Below, in pieces: positions 16,158 through 25,063 of a stretch of 42,032 bases of DNA. The notes beneath the pieces were generated by a model that had not been told where the DNA came from, did no database searches, and saw nothing but the letters and a program-made list of their open reading frames with translations. The DNA is from Bacillus sp. FJAT-27264 (lineage in GTDB: Bacteria > Bacillota > Bacilli > Paenibacillales > Paenibacillaceae), in contig NZ_MAQW01000034.1 of assembly GCF_001682855.1 (NCBI RefSeq), forward strand, positions 309 through 42,340, read 5' to 3'. The position numbers and the translations under genes were made by a program. Within the stretch, counting starts at the first letter, position 1. Each line of letters starts with the position of its first letter.

Positions 16158-16847
16158 ATGAAATTTGCGGTACTTGTCTTTCCGGGCTCCAATTGTGATA
16201 TTGACTGCTATAAAGCGGTAGAAGAAAGCCTCGGTGAACCGGTTGATTATGTGTGGCATACGGCGACAGACCTGTCGGCATATGATTGCATTCTCGTTCC
16301 AGGCGGCTTTTCTTATGGAGATTATCTACGCTGCGGCGCCATTTCCAGATTTGCCCCTGTAATGGCTGAGGTGGCTAAAGCTGCTGAGCAAGGCAAATTC
16401 GTACTGGGTATCTGCAATGGATTCCAGATTCTTACCGAAGCTGGACTATTGCCGGGCGCGCTGCGTCGCAACGAGTCGATGAAGTTCCGCTGTCATGATA
16501 CGGTGCTTAAGGTGGTTAACAATGGGACACCATTTACCGTGGATTACGCCGAAGGCGAAGAGATCGTTGTTCCAATCGCGCATGGCGAAGGCAACTATTA
16601 CTGTGATGAAGAAACACTTGAGCAATTGAAAGCTAATGGTCAGATCGTATTCACATACAGCGACAATCCTAACGGTTCCGTGGCTGACATTGCAGGTGTT
16701 AGCAATATAGCAGGCAACGTGGTTGGCATGATGCCTCACCCTGAGCGTGCAGTTAACAGCCTGCTGGGCTCGGAAGACGGTAAACGGATGTTCACATCAA
16801 TCTTGAAGACCTGGAGGGATCGTCATGGCGCAGCAAGTATCCGCTAA
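16158..16847 (+). CDS. purQ: FGAM synthase glutaminase subunit PurQ
   Basis: This 229-residue class I glutamine amidotransferase supplies ammonia to PurL. The nucleophile is the Cys in LGICNGFQ (about residue 86). The His-Glu pair is in MMPHPERAV near 194-196. The N-terminal VLVFPGSNCD and LVPGGFSYGDYLR are characteristic. TTGGAGG precedes the ATG. It overlaps purL by 23 bp. Confidence 0.95.
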   Translation: MKFAVLVFPGSNCDIDCYKAVEESLGEPVDYVWHTATDLSAYDCILVPGGFSYGDYLRCGAISRFAPVMAEVAKAAEQGKFVLGICNGFQILTEAGLLPGALRRNESMKFRCHDTVLKVVNNGTPFTVDYAEGEEIVVPIAHGEGNYYCDEETLEQLKANGQIVFTYSDNPNGSVADIAGVSNIAGNVVGMMPHPERAVNSLLGSEDGKRMFTSILKTWRDRHGAASIR

Positions 16848-19071
16848 GGAACCGACCGCAGAACAGATCAAAGAGCAGAAAATTTACAGTCAATTCGGCG
16901 TGTCGGACAGCGAGTATGAGCTGATTACGTCCTTCATGGGCCGTTTGCCGAACTACACGGAAATCGGTGTATTCAGCGTAATGTGGTCCGAGCACTGTGC
17001 GTATAAGAACTCCAAACCGCTGCTCCGTCGTTTTCCGGTTACTGGACCGCGTGTCCTCATGGGACCGGGCGAAGGCGCGGGTATCGTAGATATTGGTGAC
17101 AATCAGGCTGTTGTTTTCAAAATCGAAAGCCACAACCACCCTTCCGCGGTAGAACCTTACCAAGGTGCGGCAACGGGTGTGGGTGGTATCATTCGTGATA
17201 TTTTCTCCATGGGTGCAAGACCAGTAGCATTGATGAACTCCCTTCGTTTCGGAAAGCTCGAAAGCGACCGGGTAAAATATTTGTTCGAGCATGTAGTATC
17301 CGGGATTGCGGGTTATGGTAACTGTATCGGTATTCCGACCGTCGGCGGCGAAATTATGTTCGACGACAGCTATGACGGTAATCCGCTGGTAAACGCAATG
17401 TGCGTTGGCCTGATCGACCATGATAAAATCCAGCGCGGTGTCGCTAAAGGTGTGGGCAACCCAGTCTTTTATGTAGGGCCTCCCACAGGCCGGGACGGCA
17501 TTCACGGGGCAACCTTTGCTTCCGTCGAACTAAGTGAGGAATCTGAAGCTAAACGTACAGCTGTACAAGTAGGCGATCCGTTCATGGAGAAGCTGGTTAT
17601 GGAATCCTGTCTGGAACTGATCGACAGCGGTATCGTACTCGGTATTCAAGATATGGGCGCGGCCGGTCTGACCTGCTCCAGTGCGGAAATGGCTAGTAAA
17701 GCAGGCAACGGTCTGGAGTTGTATTTGGATCAGGTGCCACAGCGTGAAGAAGGCATGACGCCTTATGAAATGATGCTGTCGGAATCCCAGGAGCGGATGC
17801 TGTTCGTAGTTGAGCCTAAGGATGAGGCGCAGGCCCAGGAGATTTTTGACCGTTGGGGCGTAATCTGCCGCAAAGTAGGTAAGGTTACGGATGACGGACG
17901 CCTGAAGCTGTACCATCACGGCGAAGTAGTTGGTGACATGCCAGTAACGGCGTTGGTAGATGAGTGTCCTGTGTATGACAAGCCATCTACAGTGCCTGCT
18001 TATTATGAAGAAAATGCAGCAGTAGATACGCTGCGTTATGAAGAAGTGACTGATCTGGGCGGCGCACTCCGCAGCATTCTTGGATCGCCAACCGTAGCAA
18101 GTAAAGCATGGGTGTATAACCAATACGACTACATGGTACGTACTAGTACAGCGGTTCGTCCTGGTTCGGATGCGGCAGTAGTGACAATTCAAGGTACACG
18201 CAAAGGTCTGGCGATGACAACGGACTGTAACGGCCGTTATGTCTATCTTGATCCTGAAGTAGGCGGACGTATTGCTGTCAGCGAAGCAGCGCGCAACATT
18301 GTTTGCTCCGGGGCAGAGCCGCTGGCCATTACAGATAATCTGAACTTCGGCAGTCCGGAGAAACCGGATATTTTCTGGCAGATGGAACGTGCCGTTGATG
18401 GTATGGCCGAAGCTTGCCGTGTGCTCGATACGCCGGTTATCGGCGGAAACGTCAGCTTGTACAACGAAAATGCTTCCGGTGCGATCTATCCGACACCAGT
18501 TGTTGGTATGGTGGGTCTGGTTGCGGATACTGACCATATTACGACCCAAGCGTTCAAGCAGGAAGGCGATGCGATCTTGTTGCTAGGTACGACCAAAGCA
18601 GAGCTTGGCGGCAGTGAGTTCCAATATGCGGTGCACGGTGTAACTGAAGGCCGTCCTCCGGAGCTGGATCTGGCAACCGAACGTAAATTGCTCGATAGCG
18701 TACTTGGCGCTATTCGCGGCGGACTCGTGCGTTCGGCGCATGACTTGTCCGAAGGCGGCCTGGCTGCTGCGCTGGCTGAGAGCTGTATTAGCGGTGGCAT
18801 CGGTGCCAACGTGAACCTGTCAGCGAATGGGCTTCGCCGTGATGTGGCGTTGTTCAGCGAGAGCCAATCACGGATTATTTTGACAGCAGCACCGGATCGG
18901 GCTGAAGAGCTGAAAGCTGCGATTGCTGCGGCTGGAGTTCCTGTAGAAGTCATCGGAACCGTTGGCGGAGACAGATTGCGTGTGAACTTGGACGACGTAG
19001 CCGCGCTTGATGAGCCGGTACCTGCGCTGAAGTCCGTTTGGGAGGATGCCATTCCATGTCTTATGAAATAA
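16825..19071 (+). CDS. purL: FGAM synthase large subunit PurL
   Basis: This 748-residue synthetase subunit converts FGAR to FGAM with ATP and the ammonia from PurQ. It is the short (Bacillus-type) PurL, about as long as the B. subtilis protein. Motifs include FSVMWSEHCAYKNS near residue 50, the substrate-binding ESHNHPSAVEPYQGAATGVGG and the C-terminal SAHDLSEGGLA. TGGAGGG precedes the ATG inside the end of purQ, and the stop overlaps purF by 16 bp, so purQ-purL-purF look translationally coupled. Confidence 0.97.
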   Translation: MAQQVSAKEPTAEQIKEQKIYSQFGVSDSEYELITSFMGRLPNYTEIGVFSVMWSEHCAYKNSKPLLRRFPVTGPRVLMGPGEGAGIVDIGDNQAVVFKIESHNHPSAVEPYQGAATGVGGIIRDIFSMGARPVALMNSLRFGKLESDRVKYLFEHVVSGIAGYGNCIGIPTVGGEIMFDDSYDGNPLVNAMCVGLIDHDKIQRGVAKGVGNPVFYVGPPTGRDGIHGATFASVELSEESEAKRTAVQVGDPFMEKLVMESCLELIDSGIVLGIQDMGAAGLTCSSAEMASKAGNGLELYLDQVPQREEGMTPYEMMLSESQERMLFVVEPKDEAQAQEIFDRWGVICRKVGKVTDDGRLKLYHHGEVVGDMPVTALVDECPVYDKPSTVPAYYEENAAVDTLRYEEVTDLGGALRSILGSPTVASKAWVYNQYDYMVRTSTAVRPGSDAAVVTIQGTRKGLAMTTDCNGRYVYLDPEVGGRIAVSEAARNIVCSGAEPLAITDNLNFGSPEKPDIFWQMERAVDGMAEACRVLDTPVIGGNVSLYNENASGAIYPTPVVGMVGLVADTDHITTQAFKQEGDAILLLGTTKAELGGSEFQYAVHGVTEGRPPELDLATERKLLDSVLGAIRGGLVRSAHDLSEGGLAAALAESCISGGIGANVNLSANGLRRDVALFSESQSRIILTAAPDRAEELKAAIAAAGVPVEVIGTVGGDRLRVNLDDVAALDEPVPALKSVWEDAIPCLMK

Positions 19072-20552
19072 AGACCGGGAAAGAGCAGACGGAACCTATT
19101 CTGTGGACCGGCGACTTTTACAATGAAGGAACGGGCTCGGGAGATATTTTTGATACGTTAAAAGAAGAATGCGGTGTTTTCGGGGTCTTCGGACACCCGG
19201 AAGCTGCATCCATGTCCTATTACGGTCTGCATGCCTTGCAGCACCGTGGGGAAGAGAGCGCGGGCATTTGCGTGGCTGACGGACGCGATTTTAACTATCA
19301 CCGTGGCATGGGATTGGTTAAAGAAGTATTCGACAAAGACAGAATTGCCTCGTTGGTTGGCGACATGTCCATTGGGCATGTCCGTTATTCCACCAGTGGT
19401 GACAGCCGATTGACCAACGCGCAGCCGCTTGTGTTCAAGTACCGTGATGGAGATCTAGCGATTGCCACGAACGGCAATATTGTCAACGAGCCGCTGATCC
19501 GGCGTCAGTTGGAGCAAAGCGGATCAATCTTCCAGACTACGAGCGATACAGAGGTGCTTGCGCATCTTATTGCGCGCTCACCTAAGGATTTTGTCGAAGC
19601 AGCTAAGGATGCGCTTGAACAGCTTGTCGGCGGGTTTGCTTTTCTGCTGATGACCAACGACAAACTGCTTGTAGCATCCGATTCCCACGGCTTGCGTCCG
19701 CTGGTGATGGGGCGTGTCGGTGAAGCTTATGTGTTCGCCTCTGAATCCTGCGCTCTGGAGACCATTGGTGCAGAGTTCGTACGCGATATCGAGCCGGGCG
19801 AACTACTCGTGCTTGATAAAGATGGTCTTCGCGAAGACCGCTTCACGGAGCCGAAGCGCAAGGCACTGTGCGCGATGGAGTATATTTACTTCGCGCGTCC
19901 AGATAGCGATCTGAATGGCTCGAACCTGCACGCTGCACGTAAGCGGATGGGCAGCCGGATGGCATTGGAAGCTTTTGTCGATGCGGATATCGTAACTGGC
20001 GTGCCGGATTCCAGTATCTCTGCGGCTATTGGCTATGCTGAACAGACGGGCATCCCGTATGAGCTAGGACTGATCAAGAACAAGTACACTGGCCGCACAT
20101 TTATACAGCCTAGCCAGGAACTGCGTGAGCAAGGCGTTAAAATGAAGCTGAGCGCCGTGCGCCGTGTCGTTGAAGGCCAGCGCGTCGTTATGATTGACGA
20201 CTCTATCGTACGCGGCACGACCTCGCGCCGTATCGTCAATCTATTGCGCGAAGCAGGAGCAGTGGAGGTACACGTGCGGATCACGTCACCGCCATTCAAG
20301 AATCCTTGCTTCTACGGAATTGATACGCCTGACCGCCGCGAACTCATAGCGTCGTATAAGACGATTGAGGAAATGTGTGAAGAGATTAACGCCGATTCCC
20401 TCGCGTTCCTCTCACCCGACGGGCTGATCAGTTCTATCGGTGGATATAACAGTAATGACTATAAAGGCGGGCTGTGCCTGTCCTGTTTTGATAATGATTA
20501 CCCGACGCAGGTGGATTTCGGCGGGGCGGAGAAGGATGGCTGCTCCTGCTAG
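19056..20552 (+). CDS. purF: Amidophosphoribosyltransferase, with propeptide
   Basis: This 498-residue enzyme makes phosphoribosylamine from PRPP and glutamine, the first committed step. The start at 19056 has GGGAGGATG upstream. The catalytic Cys39 (EECGVFGVFG) must be freed by removal of a 38-residue propeptide, longer than the 11 residues in B. subtilis. The PRPP loop is VVMIDDSIVRGTTSRR. The four cysteines expected to hold a [4Fe-4S] cluster are visible (LCAMEY, NPCFYG and CLSCF), so the oxygen-sensitive Bacillus-type regulation probably applies. Confidence 0.96.
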   Translation: MSYEIKTGKEQTEPILWTGDFYNEGTGSGDIFDTLKEECGVFGVFGHPEAASMSYYGLHALQHRGEESAGICVADGRDFNYHRGMGLVKEVFDKDRIASLVGDMSIGHVRYSTSGDSRLTNAQPLVFKYRDGDLAIATNGNIVNEPLIRRQLEQSGSIFQTTSDTEVLAHLIARSPKDFVEAAKDALEQLVGGFAFLLMTNDKLLVASDSHGLRPLVMGRVGEAYVFASESCALETIGAEFVRDIEPGELLVLDKDGLREDRFTEPKRKALCAMEYIYFARPDSDLNGSNLHAARKRMGSRMALEAFVDADIVTGVPDSSISAAIGYAEQTGIPYELGLIKNKYTGRTFIQPSQELREQGVKMKLSAVRRVVEGQRVVMIDDSIVRGTTSRRIVNLLREAGAVEVHVRITSPPFKNPCFYGIDTPDRRELIASYKTIEEMCEEINADSLAFLSPDGLISSIGGYNSNDYKGGLCLSCFDNDYPTQVDFGGAEKDGCSC

Positions 20553-20572
20553 GGTTGTCCATCCCCCTAAAT

Positions 20573-20974
20573 CCCCCTTGCTAAGGGGGACCCCGGAGGG
20601 CGCTGCCCTCCGGCCACCCGAAAGCTTGGTGGTAGGTGTTTGGTTTTAACTTGCTAAGGGTGCTGGGGTGCGGGTGCCCGCATTGTCCCTGTTTGCCTCC
20701 GGCAAATACGGGACAAGCTCTACGGCGTTCCGCCCCCTGGTGGCATGCTGCACGCCGGGGGATGGTTGGTGGCTTGGCTTCGCTCCAAGCGCCGAGGGGC
20801 TCGTAAAGCTAATTCCTGTTTGCTACGCAAATGCGGTTGCGCTTTTCTCGCCAGTGGTTGGTAAGTGCTTGGCTTCGCTTCAAGCACCGAGGGCTTGAAA
20901 AGCTAGTTCCTGTTTGCTGCGCAAATGCGGTGCGCTTTTCTCGCCTAGTGAGGTGCTGGCTTCGCCACAGCACC
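20573..20974 (+). repeat. Hairpin-rich direct repeats between purF and purM
   Basis: The purF-purM spacer (690 bp) holds no gene. It has perfect stems at 20573-20589 (CCCCCTT/AAGGGGG), 20593-20613 (CCGGAGGG/CCCTCCGG), 20685-20714, 20772-20790, 20819-20831, 20865-20887, 20913-20925 and 20952-20974 (GGTGCTG/CAGCACC). A unit of about 95 bp is present twice (20771-20862 and 20866-20953), with a partial third copy, each with a GGCTTCGC loop. None has a T tract, so they are not ordinary terminators. Confidence 0.8.
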
Positions 20975-21054
20975 AAACCCTTGCTGCTGTGCAAGGTGCG
21001 TACTGCGGCTTGCGGCAGGGTTGTCCGGTGGTTTGGAAGTCATGGAGAGGAATT

Positions 21055-21171
21055 TTGGAGCTGTAGAAGCGTAGCGCTCGCCTTTATGATTGGATTTCTA
21101 CCGCGAATAGCGGTTTAAATCAGGAAATCCAATCATAACAGCGATCGGAAGTCCAACATTCATCGGAATGA
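21055..21171 (+). ncRNA. Structured hairpin element, copy 1
   Basis: The element folds as a long stem-loop. TTGGA (21055-21059) pairs with TCCAA (21152-21156). TCGC (21078-21081) pairs with GCGA (21141-21144). ATGATTGGATTTC (21086-21098) pairs with GAAATCCAATCAT (21124-21136). An apical ACCGC/GCGGT stem closes it. A second hairpin, TCAT-CGGA-ATGA, follows at 21160-21171. A second copy at 41780-41900 has the same fold with compensated base changes. It lies in the purF-purM spacer, just before purM. Function unknown; RNA element or mobile palindrome are both possible. Confidence 0.65.
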
Positions 21172-21242
21172 CGTCTGAAAACCACCTCCTTCCCTGCCGC
21201 CCCGCAAACGCACACTAAACTATAAAGATGAGGTGTCCAATA

Positions 21243-22283
21243 GTGTCGGAAGCTTACAAGAACGCCGGAGTGGATATTGCGGCTGGCAATGAAGCGGTAG
21301 AACGCATGAAAAAGCACGTAAAACGCACGTTCCGTCCCGAGGTCATGACTGAGCTGGGCGGATTTGGCGCGCTTTTCGGCCTCAATAAGGATAAATATGA
21401 GGATCCAGTTCTGGTATCGGGAACAGACGGCGTAGGTACGAAGCTGAAAATCGCGTTCGCGGCGGATCGCCATGACACCATTGGTATTGATGCAGTGGCC
21501 ATGTGCGTGAACGATATCGTGGTACAAGGTGCGGAGCCACTGTTCTTCCTCGATTATCTGGCCTGCGACAAGGTAGTGCCGGAGAAGATTGAAGCTATCG
21601 TGGCAGGTATTGCCGAAGGTTGTCATCAAGCGGGTTGTGCCCTGATTGGCGGCGAAACAGCGGAAATGCCTGGTATGTATTCTGAGGGCGAGTATGACAT
21701 CGCAGGCTTTACAGTTGGTATCGCTGATAAAGCCAAGCTGGTTACCGGAGCAACCATTGCACCGGGAGATACAGTCATTGGTCTGGCTTCAAGCGGAGTG
21801 CACAGTAACGGATTCTCGCTGGTACGTAAGCTTTTGCTGGAAGAGGACGGGTACGCGCTGGATGAGACGGTTGATGAACTGGGCGCACCGCTTGTAGATG
21901 TGCTGCTGGCACCGACCAAGATTTATGTGAAGCCTTTGCTGTCACTGCTCGAACAGCTTCCGGTAAAAGGGATGGCGCATATTACTGGTGGTGGATTCAT
22001 CGAGAACATTCCACGTGTGCTGCCAGACGGTGTGAATGTGGAGATTAACTACGGCTCGTGGCCGATTCTGCCGATCTTCAACCTGCTGCAAAGCAAAGGG
22101 GAAGTAACTAACCGCGATATGTTCACCACATTTAACATGGGCGTTGGTTTAGTCCTAGTTGTTGACGCTGCGAATGGCGAGCGGGCGCTTGAACTGCTCA
22201 AAGCAAGCGGCGAAGAGGCTTATATCATCGGTACTGTAACCGAAGGCGAGCGCATCGTTACCTTTACGGGGGCTGAAGTATAA
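21243..22283 (+). CDS. purM: Phosphoribosylformylglycinamidine cyclo-ligase (AIR synthetase)
   Basis: This 346-residue enzyme closes the imidazole ring, turning FGAM and ATP into AIR. The GTG start at 21243 is chosen because GAGGTG lies seven bases upstream and the protein then begins SEAYKNAGVDI, as in B. subtilis PurM of the same length; the ATG at 21228 lies before the ribosome binding site. GTDGVGTKLKIA and the GGGFIENIPR segment are intact. Its TAA stop overlaps the purN ATG by one base. Confidence 0.95.
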   Translation: MSEAYKNAGVDIAAGNEAVERMKKHVKRTFRPEVMTELGGFGALFGLNKDKYEDPVLVSGTDGVGTKLKIAFAADRHDTIGIDAVAMCVNDIVVQGAEPLFFLDYLACDKVVPEKIEAIVAGIAEGCHQAGCALIGGETAEMPGMYSEGEYDIAGFTVGIADKAKLVTGATIAPGDTVIGLASSGVHSNGFSLVRKLLLEEDGYALDETVDELGAPLVDVLLAPTKIYVKPLLSLLEQLPVKGMAHITGGGFIENIPRVLPDGVNVEINYGSWPILPIFNLLQSKGEVTNRDMFTTFNMGVGLVLVVDAANGERALELLKASGEEAYIIGTVTEGERIVTFTGAEV

Positions 22284-22900
22284 TGCAATTGAACCGCATC
22301 GCCGTGTTTGCTTCAGGTCAGGGCAGCAACTTTGCTGCGCTGGCTGAAGCGCAAAAGGCAGGCAAGCTTGGTAGCGGGAGCATTGAACTGCTTGTCTCCG
22401 ACAAGCCGGAATCAGGAGCGGCACAACGGGCTGTGGAGGCAGGTATTCCGACACTGCTGCTTAAGCCGAAGGATTTTGCCAGCCGGGAGCTATATGAAGC
22501 AGAGATTGTGGCCGAACTTCAGCGCCGGGACATTGGGCTGATTGTGTTGGCCGGATATATGCGGCTTATTACACCTGTTCTGCTGACGCCATACGCAGAG
22601 CGGATTATCAATATTCATCCATCGCTGCTGCCGGCATTTGCCGGGATAGACGCGATTGGTCAGGCACTAGATTATGGGGTGAAGCTGACGGGCGTGACGG
22701 TGCACTATGTCGATGGAGGCATGGATACCGGGCCGGTTATTGCCCAGCGAACGGTCGCTGTGGAAGATAACGATACGGCGGAGACGCTCGCAGAGCGGAT
22801 TCATCAGGTAGAGCACGGCTTGTATGCCGATGTAGTCGCTGCTTTTGCTGACGGACGAATCGAACTGGTGGGCAGAAAGACGGTTATCCGCGACAAGTGA
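22283..22900 (+). CDS. purN: Phosphoribosylglycinamide formyltransferase
   Basis: This 205-residue enzyme transfers a formyl group from 10-formyl-tetrahydrofolate to GAR. The catalytic Asn-His pair is in NIHPSLLPAF and the catalytic Asp in GGMDTGPVI. The N-terminal VFASGQGSNF loop binds the substrate phosphate. It is coupled to purM by a one-base overlap. The next gene, purH, follows only after 589 bp. Confidence 0.95.
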   Translation: MQLNRIAVFASGQGSNFAALAEAQKAGKLGSGSIELLVSDKPESGAAQRAVEAGIPTLLLKPKDFASRELYEAEIVAELQRRDIGLIVLAGYMRLITPVLLTPYAERIINIHPSLLPAFAGIDAIGQALDYGVKLTGVTVHYVDGGMDTGPVIAQRTVAVEDNDTAETLAERIHQVEHGLYADVVAAFADGRIELVGRKTVIRDK

Positions 22901-23202
22901 GTGGTTAAGGCGTTGCAGCAGTAGCAGCTTAAGCTTAGGTTGAACTGAAAAGTAACATCGTGGAAACAGGGTTGGAGTGCTGTGACACAGTCCAGAGAAA
23001 ATCGGGAGACGGTAAGTAGTTGCAGGAATGCTAATATTCCCGCTACGCCATGCCGGTTACTCAATGCTGTAAACCTTATGTTCAACTTGATTGTATGACA
23101 CCAAGCAACATATTGAGCTAACAGCGGCATCGTCTGATATTTCTCGGGAAATATTGCACAAACTGCGAGTGATGTCGCATGGTGGGGGATATCGGCCGAT
23201 GG

Positions 23203-23345
23203 TTTAACAGGAATTTCTCCCGTTAATCTGGCTTATTTCTATGATATGGACGATTTAAATGGAAAAACTCCCGTTAATCGGCTGGTTTAGACAGCATTTG
23301 ATGAAATCGGACGAAATAACAGGAGATTTTCCTGATCCAGCCTTA
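23203..23345. repeat. Short hairpin repeats in the purN-purH spacer
   Basis: CTCCCGTTAATC occurs at 23217-23228 and 23268-23279, each followed by a GGCT-containing stretch. The first is part of a hairpin with TTAACAGGA just upstream (about 23203-23211). A related inverted form, AACAGGAG followed by TTTTCCTG, lies at about 23317-23334. The 589-bp spacer otherwise shows no gene. Confidence 0.6.
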
Positions 23346-23489
23346 ACAGTCTTTCATTTTCCATCAAGACAGCTATTCTCAGGTATTCAGATTCACTCCG
23401 TTTAGATTGTGGTCCCTTATTCTTTTCGTTTATCTTGGCTATTACGGCTTTATAAATTGCACGGAACATCCGGAGGAGGACTAATCAAA

Positions 23490-25037
23490 GTGAGTATCAA
23501 AAGAGCGCTGGTCAGCGTATCGGATAAACAGGGTATCGTGGATTTTTGCCGCGAGTTGTCTGCATTGGGCGTAGAAATCATCTCCACAGGCGGAACTAGC
23601 ACACTTTTGGCTAAAGAAGGCGTGCCGGTCATCGGCATCTCCGATGTGACAGGGTTCCCCGAAATTATGGACGGACGTGTCAAAACACTTCATCCAGCCG
23701 TACATAGCGGCCTGCTAGCTGTTCGTGACAATGAAGAGCACACACGGCAAATGACTGAGCTTGGTTTGGATTATATCGACCTCGTCGTGGTTAATCTGTA
23801 TCCGTTCGCGGAGACGATTGCCAAGCCGGACGTATCGTATGAAGATGCGATCGAGAACATTGATATCGGCGGGCCGACGATGCTGCGTTCTGCGGCGAAG
23901 AATCATGCTTTTGTAAGTGTGGTAGTGGACGCCAGCGACTATGCAGCGGTGCTTGAAGAGGTTCGTGCAGGTGGAGATACGACACTCGAAACTCGCAAAC
24001 GTCTTGCGGCAAAAGTGTTCCGCCATACGGCGGCTTATGATGCCCTGATTTCTGATTATTTGTCAAATGTAACCGGTGATCCGCTGCCGGAGCGCTACAC
24101 GGTAACTTACGAGAAGATCCAGGATCTGCGCTATGGCGAGAATCCGCATCAGAAGGCTGCTTTTTACCGCAAGCCATTGGCTTCGCTGGATACACTTACA
24201 GCAGCAGAGCAATTGCATGGCAAAGAGCTGTCCTACAATAACATCAACGATGCCAACGCTGCCCTGCAAATCGTCAAGGAATTTGAAGAGCCGGCTGTCG
24301 TGGCGGTTAAACATATGAATCCTTGCGGAGTGGGCGTAGGTGCAAGCGTGTATGAAGCTTACCAAAAAGCTTATAATGCTGATCCGACCTCCATCTTTGG
24401 TGGTATTGTGGCTGCGAACCGCATTATTGTTGCGGATACAGCTAATCTGCTGAAGGATATTTTCTTGGAGATTATTTTAGCGCCAGGCTTCACGGATGAA
24501 GCGCTCGAAATTCTGACCAAGAAAAAGAACATCCGTCTGCTCAAAATTGGCAATCTCAGTGCGGCTGCTGCGCGTAAGAGCAGTTTTGTTGTGACCTCCA
24601 TCGACGGTGGTATGGTGGTTCAAGAGAGCGATGTGCACTCCATTAACCCGGATGAGTTGCAGGTGGTAACGGACCGTAAGCCTACGGAAGATGAGCTGAA
24701 GCAATTGCTGTTCGGCTGGAAAGTCGTTAAGCATGTGAAATCTAACGCCATCGTGTTGGCGGCTGATGATATGACAGTCGGCGTAGGCGCAGGCCAAATG
24801 AACCGTGTCGGTGCGGCGAAGATCGCGATTGAGCAAGCCGGAGAGAAATCCAAAGGAGCCATTCTGGCCTCCGATGCCTTTTTCCCAATGGGCGATACCT
24901 TGGAAATGGCTGCAAAAGCAGGAATTACGGCGGTTATTCAACCGGGCGGCTCCATTAAGGACGAAGAGTCCATTAAGGTCGCTAATGAATATGGCATCGC
25001 TATGGTCTTCACTGGCGTCCGTCACTTCAAACACTAG
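23490..25037 (+). CDS. purH: Bifunctional AICAR transformylase/IMP cyclohydrolase
   Basis: This 515-residue protein carries out the last two steps to IMP. The N-terminal ~200 residues are the IMP cyclohydrolase domain (SIKRALVSVSDK at the start, GGRVKTLHP-like segment following). The rest is the transformylase domain, with HGKELSYNN, KHMNPCGVGVG and the C-terminal SDAFFPMGD. The GTG at 23490, with GGAGGA upstream, is preferred; the longer frame from 23409 adds an unrelated 27-residue leader. purD follows by 26 bp. Confidence 0.95.
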   Translation: MSIKRALVSVSDKQGIVDFCRELSALGVEIISTGGTSTLLAKEGVPVIGISDVTGFPEIMDGRVKTLHPAVHSGLLAVRDNEEHTRQMTELGLDYIDLVVVNLYPFAETIAKPDVSYEDAIENIDIGGPTMLRSAAKNHAFVSVVVDASDYAAVLEEVRAGGDTTLETRKRLAAKVFRHTAAYDALISDYLSNVTGDPLPERYTVTYEKIQDLRYGENPHQKAAFYRKPLASLDTLTAAEQLHGKELSYNNINDANAALQIVKEFEEPAVVAVKHMNPCGVGVGASVYEAYQKAYNADPTSIFGGIVAANRIIVADTANLLKDIFLEIILAPGFTDEALEILTKKKNIRLLKIGNLSAAAARKSSFVVTSIDGGMVVQESDVHSINPDELQVVTDRKPTEDELKQLLFGWKVVKHVKSNAIVLAADDMTVGVGAGQMNRVGAAKIAIEQAGEKSKGAILASDAFFPMGDTLEMAAKAGITAVIQPGGSIKDEESIKVANEYGIAMVFTGVRHFKH

Positions 25038-25063
25038 AGCTGGCTTGGGAGGATTTCATTGTT

